Position numbers and translations under genes: made by a program. This document shows positions 25,880-34,729 of a stretch of 64,000 bases of DNA, piece after piece. Origin of the DNA: Mycobacterium bourgelatii (lineage in GTDB: Bacteria > Actinomycetota > Actinomycetes > Mycobacteriales > Mycobacteriaceae). Where the stretch lies: contig NZ_BLKZ01000001.1 of assembly GCF_010723575.1 (NCBI RefSeq), positions 2,356,001-2,420,000 of the forward strand. The letters are read 5' to 3'. The notes beneath the pieces were generated by a model that worked only from the letters and a program-made list of their open reading frames with translations, made no database searches and was not told the origin of the DNA. How positions within the stretch are numbered: position 1 is the first letter of the stretch; each line of letters starts with the position of its first letter.

Positions 25880-27417
25880 GGCCGCCGCCATTCCCGGCCG
25901 GTCCGGCGCAGCATCTCAAACGCTGAATCCGGACCCCAGGTACCAGCCTCGTACGGCTCGGGTTTGCCGTGGCCCGCCCAATTCTCGAGCACCGGATCCA
26001 GTATCTGCCAAGCCAATTCGACCTCTTCGTTGACCGGAAACAAGGACGGTTCACCGAGCAGCACGTCCAGGATCAGTCGCTCGTAGGCTTCCGGTGATTC
26101 CTCCGCGAAGGCCGAGCCGTAGGAGAAGTCCATGTTGACGTCGCGGACTTCCATCGCGGTGTCGGGCACTTTGGACCCGAACCGCAGCGTGATGCCCTCA
26201 TCGGGCTGCACCCGGATGACCATGGCGTTGGCGCCGAGCTCGTCGGTCATGGTGGCGTCGAACGGCAGATGCGGTGCGCGCTTGAACACCAACGCGATCT
26301 CGGTCACCCTGCGCCCCAGCCGCTTTCCGGTCCGCAGGTAGAACGGCACACCCGCCCAGCGCCGGGTGTCCACCTCGAGTGTGATGGCGGCAAAGGTCTC
26401 GGTGATGGAGTCTTTGGAGAACCCCTCCTCGTCGAGCAGGCCGACCACCTTCTCGCCGCCCTGCCAGCCGGCCGCGTACTGGCCCCGGCTGGTGGTCTCG
26501 TCGAGTGGCTCCGCGAGTCGCGTCGCCGAAAGCACCTTGATCTTCTCGGTCTGCAACGCCTTTGGGGTGAAGCTGACCGGCTCTTCCATTGCGGTCAGCG
26601 CCAACAGCTGCATCAGGTGGTTCTGAATGACGTCGCGGGCCGCGCCGATGCCGTCGTAGTAGCCGGCCCGTCCGCCCAGCCCGATGTCCTCGGCCATGGT
26701 GATCTGCACGTGGTCGACGTAGTGCGCGTTCCAGATCGGGTCGAACAGCTGGTTGGCGAATCGCAGCGCCAGGATGTTCTGCACGGTCTCTTTGCCCAGA
26801 TAGTGGTCGATTCGAAACACCGACTCTTCCGGGAAGACCGAGTTGACGGTCTTGTTCAGGTCCTGTGCGCTCGCCAGGTCGTGGCCGAAGGGCTTTTCGA
26901 TGACCACTCGGCTCCACCTGTCGCCCTGCGGGCGGGCCAGGCCGGATTTGGACAGCTGCTCGCACACGATCGGGAAAGACTTCGGTGGGATCGCCAGGTA
27001 GAAGGCGTGATTGCCGCCCGTGCCGCGTTCGGCGTCCAACTTCTCCAGCGTCTCGGCGAGCCGGGCGAAGGCTTCGTCGTCATCGAAAGCGCCTGGTACG
27101 AAACGAAATCCCTCGGCGAGCCGGTCCCAGTTCTCCTGCCGAAACGGCGTCCGGCAGTGCTGTTTGACGGCATCGTGCACCACCTGGCCGAAGTCCTGGG
27201 TGGTCCAGTCTCGGCGCGCGAAACCCACCAGGGAAAACGTGGGCGGTAGCAAGCCGCGGTTGGCCAGGTCGTAGATCGCCGGCATCACCTTCTTGCGAGC
27301 CAGGTCGCCAGTGACGCCGAAGATCACCATCCCGCAGGGCCCCGCGATTCTGGGCAGCCGCTTGTCGCGCTTGTCTCGCAGTGGGTTCTGCCACTGCGTT
27401 GGTGCCGATGGGCTCAT
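25876..27417 (-). CDS. zwf: Glucose-6-phosphate 1-dehydrogenase
   Basis: 513 residues; oxidises glucose 6-phosphate with NADP+. The N-terminal nucleotide-binding loop is IFGVTGDLARKKVMPA, the substrate-binding and catalytic segment is RIDHYLGKE at about residue 200, and EKPFGHDLASAQDLN precedes it. The C-terminal half has the usual beta-sheet region ending EAGTWGPDSAFEMLRR. It corresponds to zwf2 (Rv1447c). The ATG overlaps the tal stop (ATGA). Confidence 0.97.
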   Translation of the reverse strand: MSPSAPTQWQNPLRDKRDKRLPRIAGPCGMVIFGVTGDLARKKVMPAIYDLANRGLLPPTFSLVGFARRDWTTQDFGQVVHDAVKQHCRTPFRQENWDRLAEGFRFVPGAFDDDEAFARLAETLEKLDAERGTGGNHAFYLAIPPKSFPIVCEQLSKSGLARPQGDRWSRVVIEKPFGHDLASAQDLNKTVNSVFPEESVFRIDHYLGKETVQNILALRFANQLFDPIWNAHYVDHVQITMAEDIGLGGRAGYYDGIGAARDVIQNHLMQLLALTAMEEPVSFTPKALQTEKIKVLSATRLAEPLDETTSRGQYAAGWQGGEKVVGLLDEEGFSKDSITETFAAITLEVDTRRWAGVPFYLRTGKRLGRRVTEIALVFKRAPHLPFDATMTDELGANAMVIRVQPDEGITLRFGSKVPDTAMEVRDVNMDFSYGSAFAEESPEAYERLILDVLLGEPSLFPVNEEVELAWQILDPVLENWAGHGKPEPYEAGTWGPDSAFEMLRRTGREWRRP

Positions 27418-28532
27418 TTGTCGGCGGAGTCGAGCTGCGCCTGAGTCTCCTTGAGCAGTTCGTTCCAGGACTGCTCGAACTTCTCTACACCCTCGTTCTC
27501 CAGCACGATGAAGACATCGTCCAGGTCGATCCCGATGGCCTGGAGCTTGTCGAAAACCTGCTGGGCATCCGAAGCGGTGCCGGACACCGTGTCGCCCTTG
27601 ACTTCGCCGTGGTCGGCGACGGCGTCAAGTGTCTTCTCCGGCATGGTGTTTACCGTTCCGGGAGCGACCAGCTCGGTGACATAGAGGGTGTCGGAGTAAT
27701 CGGGGTTCTTCACACCGGTCGACGCCCATAGGAGCCGCTGCACCCGTGCGCCGTGAGCCTTGAGCGCCGCAAAGCGCTCCCCGCCCTCGAACACTTCTTG
27801 GTAGGCGGCGTAGGCCAGTCGTGCGTTGGCGACGGCCGCCTGGCCGAGCAGCTTGCGTGCTTCCTCGGTGCCGATCTTCTCCAGCCGCTTGTCGATCTCG
27901 GTGTCCACCCGGGACACGAAAAACGAGGCCACAGAATGGATCTTGGACAGGTCGTGGCCGGCTTCCTTGGCCCGCTCCAGTCCCTCGAGGTAGGCGCCCA
28001 TCACCGCGCGGTAACGCTCGACGGAGAAGATCAGCGTGACGTTGACCGAAATGCCTTCTGCCAGAGTCGCGGCAATGGCCGGGATGCCGGCCTCGGTGGC
28101 CGGTATCTTGATCAGCAGGTTCGGCCGGTCGACGATCTTCCACAGCTCGACGGCTTGCTGCACGGTCTTTTCGGTGTCGTGCGCCAAGCGCGGGTCAACC
28201 TCGATCGACACGCGGCCGTCGACTCCGTCAGACGCTTCCCACTGCGGACGCAGCACGTCGCACGCGTTGCGGACGTCGTCGGTGGTGACGGTACGGATGG
28301 TGGCATCGACGTCGGCGCCGCGTTCGGCCAGTTCGGCGACCTGCGCGTCGTAAGTGTCACTGTCCGCCAACGCCTTTTGGAAGATGGACGGGTTCGTGGT
28401 CACTCCCACGACGCTCTTGGTGTCGATCAGTTCCTGCAGGTTGCCGGAATTGATCCGGTCGCGTGACAAGTCATCGAGCCATACGGACACCCCGGCCGCG
28501 CTCAACGCGGCGAGGTTGGAATTCTGCGTCAT
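27414..28532 (-). CDS. tal: Transaldolase
   Basis: 372 residues; transfers a dihydroxyacetone unit between sugar phosphates. It belongs to the longer actinobacterial transaldolase group. Signatures: GVSVWLDDLSRDRI and VGVTTNPSIFQKAL near the N-terminus, LLIKIPATEAGIPA holding the Schiff-base lysine, NVTLIFSVERY, VASFFVSRVDTEID, and LLWASTGVKNPDY. It ends in a 4-base overlap with zwf; tkt ends 16 bases upstream of its ATG, with AAAGGTGA in between. Confidence 0.97.
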   Translation of the reverse strand: MTQNSNLAALSAAGVSVWLDDLSRDRINSGNLQELIDTKSVVGVTTNPSIFQKALADSDTYDAQVAELAERGADVDATIRTVTTDDVRNACDVLRPQWEASDGVDGRVSIEVDPRLAHDTEKTVQQAVELWKIVDRPNLLIKIPATEAGIPAIAATLAEGISVNVTLIFSVERYRAVMGAYLEGLERAKEAGHDLSKIHSVASFFVSRVDTEIDKRLEKIGTEEARKLLGQAAVANARLAYAAYQEVFEGGERFAALKAHGARVQRLLWASTGVKNPDYSDTLYVTELVAPGTVNTMPEKTLDAVADHGEVKGDTVSGTASDAQQVFDKLQAIGIDLDDVFIVLENEGVEKFEQSWNELLKETQAQLDSADK

Positions 28533-28548
28533 CTTGAATCACCTTTTC

Positions 28549-30642
28549 TCAATTATCGACGACTTCTTCCGCGGCGGCAGCGACGGCTTCAGCCGTGAAG
28601 CCGTACTCGCGGAACAATGTCTTGTAATCGGCGGATTCGCCGTAGTGCTCAATCGAGACGATCTTTCCGGTGTCACCGACGAGCTTGTGCCACGATTGCG
28701 CGACGCCGGCCTCGACCGCGACGCGCGCCGATACCGACGGCGGCAGCACACTGTCGCGGTACTCGACGGGCTGGGACTCGAACCACTCGACGCACGGCAT
28801 GGAAACGACCCGCGCGACGATGTCCTTGTCCGCCAACAACTTCTGCGCCTCGACCGCGAGCTGCACCTCGGAGCCGGTGGCGATCAACACGACGTCCGGT
28901 TCCTCGTCGTCTTCCTCCTGGCCCAAGATGTAGCCACCGCGCGCGACACCTTCCGGGCTGGTGCCCTCCAGCACGGGCACGTTCTGGCGGGTCAGCATCA
29001 ACCCGGCCGGGCCGCTTCCGTTGCCGCGAGCCAGAATCGTGTGCCACGCGTACGCCGTTTCGTTGGCGTCGGCCGGGCGCACCACCGACAGGTTGGGGAT
29101 GGCGCGCAGCGCTGAAAGGTGCTCGATCGGTTGGTGCGTCGGGCCGTCTTCGCCCAACCCGATCGAATCGTGCGTCCAGACGTAGATGGTGTCGATATCC
29201 ATCAGCGACGCCAACCGCACGGCGGGACGCATGTAGTCCGAGAACTGCAAGAACGTGCCACCATACGCCCGGGTGGGGCCGTGCAGGACGATCCCGGACA
29301 GGATGGCGCCCATGGCGTGCTCCCGCACCCCGAAGTGCAGGGTGCGGCCGTACCAGTCCGCGGTGTAGTCCTTGGTCGAGATCGACGGCGGACCAAATGA
29401 CTTCGCGCCTTTGATGGTGGTGTTATTGCTGCCCGCCAAGTCGGCCGAACCGCCCCACAACTCCGGCAACTTCGGTCCCACCGCGTTCAGCACGTCCTGG
29501 GATGCCTTGCGGGTGGCCACCGCGTCGGAGCCGGGTTCCCACTTGGGCAGGTCGGCATCCCAGCCCTCGGGCAACTCATTGGCCGTCAACCGGTCCAGCA
29601 GCGCCTTACGTTCGGGCTCCCGCTCGGCCCAGGCGTCGAACTCCTGCTGCCATTTCTCGTGGGCTTCCTTGCCGCGGTCCACCAACTTGCGGGTGTGAGC
29701 GATGACCTCGTCACGCACCTCGAAGGTTTTGTCGGGGTCGAAGCCGAGGATCTTCTTCACCTCGGCCACCTCTTCGTCGCCGAGCGCGGCGCCGTGCGCC
29801 TTACCGGTGTTCATCAGGTTGGGCGCCGGGTAGCCGATGATGGTGCGCAGCACGATGAATGACGGGCGGCCGGTTTCGGCCTTTGCATTTGCGATCGCCT
29901 CTTCGATGCCGACGACGTTCTCGCCGCCCTCCACCTCCTGCACGTGCCAGCCGTAGGCCCGGTAGCGCGCAGCGGTGTTCTCGCACAGGGCGATCTTGGT
30001 GTCGTCCTCGATCGAGATCTGGTTGCTGTCGTAGAACACGATCAGGTTGCCCAGTTGCTGCACGCCGGCCAGCGACGACGCTTCGGATGTCACGCCCTCT
30101 TCGATGTCACCGTCGGAGGCGATCACGTAGATGTAGTGGTCGAACGGGCTGGTGCCGGGCTCGGCGTCCGGATCGAACAGGCCACGCTCGTAGCGGGCCG
30201 CCATCGCCATCCCGACCGCCGAGGCCAACCCCTGACCCAACGGCCCGGTGGTGATCTCCACACCCCGGGTGTGCCGGAACTCCGGGTGGCCCGGGGTCTT
30301 GGACTTCCAGGTCCGCAGCGCCTTGATGTCCTCCAGTTCGAGGCCGAACCCGCCGAGGTAGAGCTGCAGATAGAGCGTCAGGCTGCTGTGCCCCGCCGAG
30401 AGCACGAAGCGGTCGCGGCCGAGCCAATGGGTATCGCTGGGATCGTGCCGCAGGGTGCGCTGGAAGAGCGTGTAGGCCAGCGGGGCCAGGCTCATCGCCG
30501 TGCCGGGGTGACCATTGCCCACCTTTTGGACGGCGTCGGCGGCGAGGATTCGGATCGTGTCGACCGCAGCCGAATCGATCTCGGTCCAATCGTCGGGGTG
30601 GCGCGGTCGGGTTAACGCGGAGATCTCTTCGAGTGTGGTCAC
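28549..30642 (-). CDS. tkt: Transketolase
   Basis: 697 residues; TPP-dependent transfer of two-carbon units in the pentose phosphate pathway. The GTG at 30642 is chosen (TTLEEISALTRPRHPDDW) over an in-frame upstream start because it matches the conserved N-terminus. Signatures: GNGHPGTAMSLAPLAYTL, TPGHPEFRHTRGVEITTGPLG, the TPP motif ASDGDIEEGVTSEASSLAG with YDSNQISIED, FGVREHAMGAI (catalytic Glu region), and THDSIGLGEDGPTHQPIEHL. First gene of the minus-strand operon. It diverges from ctaB, with 240 bases between starts that must contain both promoters. Confidence 0.96.
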   Translation of the reverse strand: MTTLEEISALTRPRHPDDWTEIDSAAVDTIRILAADAVQKVGNGHPGTAMSLAPLAYTLFQRTLRHDPSDTHWLGRDRFVLSAGHSSLTLYLQLYLGGFGLELEDIKALRTWKSKTPGHPEFRHTRGVEITTGPLGQGLASAVGMAMAARYERGLFDPDAEPGTSPFDHYIYVIASDGDIEEGVTSEASSLAGVQQLGNLIVFYDSNQISIEDDTKIALCENTAARYRAYGWHVQEVEGGENVVGIEEAIANAKAETGRPSFIVLRTIIGYPAPNLMNTGKAHGAALGDEEVAEVKKILGFDPDKTFEVRDEVIAHTRKLVDRGKEAHEKWQQEFDAWAEREPERKALLDRLTANELPEGWDADLPKWEPGSDAVATRKASQDVLNAVGPKLPELWGGSADLAGSNNTTIKGAKSFGPPSISTKDYTADWYGRTLHFGVREHAMGAILSGIVLHGPTRAYGGTFLQFSDYMRPAVRLASLMDIDTIYVWTHDSIGLGEDGPTHQPIEHLSALRAIPNLSVVRPADANETAYAWHTILARGNGSGPAGLMLTRQNVPVLEGTSPEGVARGGYILGQEEDDEEPDVVLIATGSEVQLAVEAQKLLADKDIVARVVSMPCVEWFESQPVEYRDSVLPPSVSARVAVEAGVAQSWHKLVGDTGKIVSIEHYGESADYKTLFREYGFTAEAVAAAAEEVVDN

Positions 30643-30882
30643 AAATTCAGCCCTCAATCCTGAGCGAATTAAACTGATCAAAGCCCACCCTAGTGGGGGA
30701 TGGCGGACAGCAGCAGGCCCAGTTCGGGGGTACCCACTCAGAGGGCGTGAAACGTAACCTGCCGGCCATCCGACCTTTGCATTCGGTGGCAAGTGCACCC
30801 TAGGCTGCCGCAGTCGTGCTGATGCGGTCTACCATCGTGCGTAGTAGAAGCTGCGCGCGGCTGCGATCCGAGGAGTTTATGC

Positions 30883-31821
30883 GTGAGCGTTCGCGGGCGC
30901 GTCGCGCCTAGCCGAATAGAAGGCGGTGTCACCCGCCGCATTTCCGGCACGGTGCTGGCATACCTGGCATTGACCAAGCCACGGGTCATCGAGCTGCTGC
31001 TGGTCACCGCGATACCGGCGATGCTGCTGGCCCACCGCGGCAGCGTGAACCCGTTGCTGATCCTCAACACGCTGGTCGGCGGCATGATGGCCGCCGGTGG
31101 CGCCAACACGCTCAACTGTGTGGCCGACGCCGATATCGACAAGGTGATGAAGCGGACCGCGCGCCGGCCGCTGGCGCGGGCCGCGGTGCCGCCCAGGAAT
31201 GCCCTCATCCAGGGACTGGTGCTGACCGCGGGAGCCTTCTTCTGGTTGTGGTGGACGACCAACCTGCTGTCCGGGATTCTGGCCCTGGCGACCGTGGCCT
31301 TCTATGTCTTCGTGTACACGCTGTGGCTCAAACGCCGCACGTCGCAAAACGTGGTCTGGGGCGGGGCCGCCGGCTGTATGCCGGTGATGATCGGCTGGTC
31401 CGCCAGCACCGGGACGATCACCTGGCCGGCCCTGGCGATGTTCGCGATCATCTTCTTTTGGACTCCGCCGCATACCTGGGCATTGGCGATGCGGTACAAG
31501 GAGGACTACAAAATTGCCGGCGTGCCGATGCTGCCGGCCGTGGCGACCGAGCGTCAGGTCACCAAGCAGATCTTGATCTACACCTGGCTGACCGTGCTGG
31601 CGACGTTGGCGTTGACGCCGGCCGCCGGTTGGCTGTACGCGGCGGTCGCCGTGGTGGCCGGGGTCTGGTTCCTGGCCATGGCGCATCAGTTGTACGCCGG
31701 AGTACGTGCCGGGGAGCCGGTGAAGCCGTTGCGCTTGTTCCTGCAGTCGAACAACTACCTGGCGGTGGTGTTCTGCGCGCTTGCCGTCGATTCGGCGATC
31801 GCGTTGCCGACTCTGATCTGA
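30883..31821 (+). CDS. ctaB: Protoheme IX farnesyltransferase (heme O synthase)
   Basis: 312 residues; attaches a farnesyl group to protoheme to make heme O for cytochrome aa3 oxidase. The prenyl-diphosphate-binding motif NCVADADIDKVMKRTARRPL (NxxxDxxxD) is at about residues 85-105, the second Asp-containing loop follows WALAMRYKEDYKIAGVPMLP. Eight to nine hydrophobic segments are visible. GTG start with GAGGAG 8 bases upstream. It works with ctaA, encoded 4 kb downstream. Confidence 0.96.
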   Translation: MSVRGRVAPSRIEGGVTRRISGTVLAYLALTKPRVIELLLVTAIPAMLLAHRGSVNPLLILNTLVGGMMAAGGANTLNCVADADIDKVMKRTARRPLARAAVPPRNALIQGLVLTAGAFFWLWWTTNLLSGILALATVAFYVFVYTLWLKRRTSQNVVWGGAAGCMPVMIGWSASTGTITWPALAMFAIIFFWTPPHTWALAMRYKEDYKIAGVPMLPAVATERQVTKQILIYTWLTVLATLALTPAAGWLYAAVAVVAGVWFLAMAHQLYAGVRAGEPVKPLRLFLQSNNYLAVVFCALAVDSAIALPTLI

Positions 31822-32103
31822 CGTTCAGAACCACAACGATTAAAAGCCACGTCCGTACCGCGCCGGTGGCAGAGGCTCGGAGCGGCAGCGAATCAAAATC
31901 CCAGTTCGCGAGCGCTTTTCAAGCCGTGGGCCGCATCGACGTTCGGTAGCACCAGTCCCCTCGCGGGGCGCCTCGGCCGAGGTTATGCGTTTGCGATACC
32001 CGCCGTCGCGATATCGGATAAACGAGTAATACCAGCCCATTTCGACTTGTCCGCTCACGAATTCGAGCTTGTCCCGCAAAGACCAAATATGGAGGTGCCC
32101 GGC

Positions 32104-32193
32104 ATGATGTTGCACATTGTCCCTGAAGGCTCGTTTACCTCCGGTCGTGGTGCTTCCGCCGCGCTGACCACACGGTTGGGTGCCGACGGCTGA
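32104..32193 (+). pseudogene. Remnant of a PE gene N-terminus upstream of the PPE gene
   Basis: A 29-codon frame, ATG with GGAGG eight bases upstream, reads MMLHIVPEGSFTS...ALTTRLGADG and stops 3 bases before the PPE start. The VPEG motif after a short hydrophobic start and the ALTxRL motif about ten residues later match the start of PE5-type PE proteins (VPEGL...ALTARL), which then continue for about 70 residues. Here it ends after the first helix. The position directly before a PPE gene is the normal PE/PPE arrangement. It is either a decayed PE gene or a retained short upstream ORF; no homologous sequence continues in other frames because the PPE start follows at once. Confidence 0.55.
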
Positions 32194-32196
32194 ACC

Positions 32197-33756
32197 ATGA
32201 CCGCACCGATCTGGATGGCTTCGCCTCCAGAGGTGCATTCGGCGTTACTGAGTAGTGGCCCCGGCCCGGGCTCGTTGCTGTCCGCGGCCAGTGCCTGGAG
32301 CTCACTGAGCGCCGAATACGCCTCTGTGGCAGACGAATTACTCGCCGTGCTCGCCTCGGTTCAAGGCGGGGCATGGGATGGTCCCAGCGCTGAAGCGTAT
32401 GTGGCATCCCACGCGCCGTACCTGGAGTGGCTGACGGTGTCGAGCACCGTCAGCGCCGCCGCGGCGGTGCACCACGAGGCGGCAGCCGCCGCCTACACTG
32501 CCGCACTGGCCGCCATGCCGACGTTGGCCGAATTGGCCGCCAATCACGTCACGCATGGGGTGTTGGTGGCAACGAATTTCTTCGGTATCAACACGATTCC
32601 TATCGCCCTGAATGAGGCCGATTACGTCCGCATGTGGGTTCAGGCCGCTACCACCATGGGGGCCTATCAAGCAGCCGCGACCACAGCGGTGGTGTCGACA
32701 CCGCCGACCACCCCGGCGCCACAGATCGTCAAGGCTGAGGCGGCGTCCTCGAATCCGCTGGAGCAGATTCTGCTGATTCCGCAATACATCTTCCAGCAAC
32801 TTCTGCGAGTGACCGGGACCATCTGGGATCCCGAGGCCGGCACACTCAACGGGATTCCGTACTCCGCGTATACGACCCCGGGTCAACCTGGCTACTGGGT
32901 CAGTCGGCTCTTCTTGTTCGGGGAGGAATTCCAGGGCCTTCGGGAGTGGCTCCAGCTGTTGATGACGAACCCGATCGCGGCGTTGCAGTCTCTCGCCGGC
33001 ATCACACCGGCTCAGATGATCACCTACCTCGTTGCCCATCCCGTGCTCGCCGCGCTGCTGGGCTCGTCACCGGCGTGGTCGTCGCTGTCGACCCTGCCTA
33101 GCGTCGCGGCCGTTTCCGCCGTGGCGGCGTTAGCGTTCCTCGGCGCGGTCCCGGAGGTTGTCGAGGCTGCCGTCGCACCGATTGCTCCCGTCGCGGTCGG
33201 GGCCACGGCGGCGCCGGCCATTGCGGCCCCGGCGATCGCTGGGTCCGTCGCGTCTGTTGCTCCTGCGCCCACCGTGTCTACGGTCAGCAGCGTCAGCGGC
33301 CCCCCGTCGCCCTCGGCGCCTGCGGCTCCCGCCGGTCCGCCGTTCTTTCCGTATGCCATCGGCGGTGGTCCCGCCATCGGGTTCGACTCTGGGACCAAGA
33401 CCGGCGTCAGTGCCAGCGCGCGGGCCAAGTCACCGGCCTTGGACAGCGCCGCGGTGGCTTCGGCGACGGCTGCCCGGCGGCGGAAACGCAAGCAGCGCAA
33501 GGAGGATACGCCCATGCGCGGTTTTGCCGACGCCTTCGCTGATCTGGACCCGAACGAAGCCAGTCCCGACGACCCGCCTGAGACGGTGGCGTCCGACGCG
33601 GGTGGCGGGACATTCGGCTTCGCCGGCACGGTGTCGGACGACAACGTGCAGACGGCCGCGGGGCTGACCGTGTTGGCCGACGACGAGTTCGGCGGCGCCC
33701 CGAAGACGCCGCTGATCCCGGGGACCTGGAAAGAGCTAGGGCAACAACACGATTGA
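32197..33756 (+). CDS. PPE family protein, PPE-PPW subgroup
   Basis: 519 residues. The N-terminal ~180 residues are a PPE domain: APIWMASPPEVHSALLSSGPG, SLSAEYASVADELLAVLASV, WDGPSAEAYVASHAPYLEWL and FFGINTIPIALNEADYVRMW. The middle is Ala/Pro-rich with hydrophobic stretches. The C-terminus has a basic cluster (ARRRKRKQRKED), then GFAGTV and PKTPLIPGTW, which fit the PPW signature (GFxGT and PxxPxxW). PPE proteins are exported by ESX systems together with a PE partner; the partner here appears to be lost. Its stop overlaps the 3' end of qor by 21 bases. Confidence 0.92.
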   Translation: MTAPIWMASPPEVHSALLSSGPGPGSLLSAASAWSSLSAEYASVADELLAVLASVQGGAWDGPSAEAYVASHAPYLEWLTVSSTVSAAAAVHHEAAAAAYTAALAAMPTLAELAANHVTHGVLVATNFFGINTIPIALNEADYVRMWVQAATTMGAYQAAATTAVVSTPPTTPAPQIVKAEAASSNPLEQILLIPQYIFQQLLRVTGTIWDPEAGTLNGIPYSAYTTPGQPGYWVSRLFLFGEEFQGLREWLQLLMTNPIAALQSLAGITPAQMITYLVAHPVLAALLGSSPAWSSLSTLPSVAAVSAVAALAFLGAVPEVVEAAVAPIAPVAVGATAAPAIAAPAIAGSVASVAPAPTVSTVSSVSGPPSPSAPAAPAGPPFFPYAIGGGPAIGFDSGTKTGVSASARAKSPALDSAAVASATAARRRKRKQRKEDTPMRGFADAFADLDPNEASPDDPPETVASDAGGGTFGFAGTVSDDNVQTAAGLTVLADDEFGGAPKTPLIPGTWKELGQQHD

Positions 33757-34713
33757 GCCCACCGTCTTGCGGCCCTGCAGGTCTTCGTGCGCCCTGCGCG
33801 CTTCGGCCAGCGGGTAGTGGCCGCTGACTTCGATGGTGACGGCGTCGCTGCTGATCACGTCGAAAAGTTCTTCTGCCCGCCAAGCGAATTCCTCAGCGGT
33901 GCGGATGAAGTGGGCCAGCGATGGCCGGGTGAGGTATACCGACCCGGCGTAGTTGAGGCGCTGCGGGTCGAACGGCGGAACGGGACCGCTGGCCGCTCCG
34001 AACAATGCCAAGGTGCCCCGGACGGCCAGGCTGGCCAGGCTGGCGTCGAAAGTCGTTGCGCCGACACCGTCGTACACTGCCGCCACTCCCGCGCCGTCGG
34101 TGAGCGAACGGATCTGCTGACCGAACTGGTAGGCGTCCTCGGGGTAGGGGAGCACCTCGGCGGCGCCGGCCTGCCGGGAAAGTCGCTCCTTTTCCTCGTT
34201 GGAGACGGTAGTGATCACCCGGGCGCCCAGGTGAACGGCCCACTGCGTCAAAATGAGTCCGACGCCACCGGCACCCGCGTGCACCAGCACGGTGTCGCCG
34301 CGCTGCACCGGGTATACCGATTTCAGTAGGTAATGCGCGGTCAATCCCTTGAGCAGCACCGCCGCGGCAACGTCGTAGCTAATGTTTTCCGGTAGTTTGG
34401 CGGTCAAAAATGCTGGTGCGGTGCAGAATTCGGCGTAGGCACCGTTCGCCGAGGCGCTGACCACCCGGTCGCCGACATGGAATGCGCCGTCGACTCCGGC
34501 GCCCACCGCTGCGACCGTCCCGGCCACCTCCGAGCCCAGTACGAACGGCAGCGGCCGGGGATACTGGCCGCTGCGGAAGTAGGTGTCGATGAAGTTGACC
34601 CCGATGGCTTCCGACTTGATCAAGACCTCGCCGTGGCCGGGTTCCGGTTGCGGCACATCGCCGTAGCTCAGGACGTCGGGGCCGCCAGTTTCGTGGACTT
34701 CGATCGCATGCAT
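33736..34713 (-). CDS. qor: Quinone oxidoreductase (zeta-crystallin-like MDR)
   Basis: 325 residues of the medium-chain dehydrogenase/reductase superfamily, NADPH:quinone reductase type; no zinc ligands are visible. Features: GVNFIDTYFRSGQYP, FVLGSEVAGTVAAVGAGVDG, the Rossmann loop VHAGAGGVGLILTQWA (AxxGxxG), and YDGVGATTFDASLASLA. Start ATG 34713 chosen from the conserved MHAIEVHETGGPDVL. Homologous to Rv1454c. It is divergent from the ATP-grasp-like gene, with only 16 bases between the starts. Confidence 0.92.
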   Translation of the reverse strand: MHAIEVHETGGPDVLSYGDVPQPEPGHGEVLIKSEAIGVNFIDTYFRSGQYPRPLPFVLGSEVAGTVAAVGAGVDGAFHVGDRVVSASANGAYAEFCTAPAFLTAKLPENISYDVAAAVLLKGLTAHYLLKSVYPVQRGDTVLVHAGAGGVGLILTQWAVHLGARVITTVSNEEKERLSRQAGAAEVLPYPEDAYQFGQQIRSLTDGAGVAAVYDGVGATTFDASLASLAVRGTLALFGAASGPVPPFDPQRLNYAGSVYLTRPSLAHFIRTAEEFAWRAEELFDVISSDAVTIEVSGHYPLAEARRAHEDLQGRKTVGSIVLLP

Positions 34714-34718
34714 TTGGA

Positions 34719-34724
34719 TATCAT
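34719..34724 (+). promoter_or_regulatory. -10 element in a 16-base divergent spacer (34714-34729)
   Basis: TATCAT fits a strong -10 for the plus-strand gene at 34730, ending 5 bases from its ATG. The sequence GATATC in the middle of the spacer is palindromic, so the minus strand also has an AT-rich box just before qor. With 16 bases between the start codons neither gene can have a normal leader; both are probably leaderless. Confidence 0.4.
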
Positions 34725-34729
34725 GCCGG

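Noticed and set aside
31840..32238. 132-codon minus-strand frame between ctaB and the PPE gene
   Set aside because: It overlaps the PE remnant and the PPE start, has no ribosome binding site and no recognisable motif.
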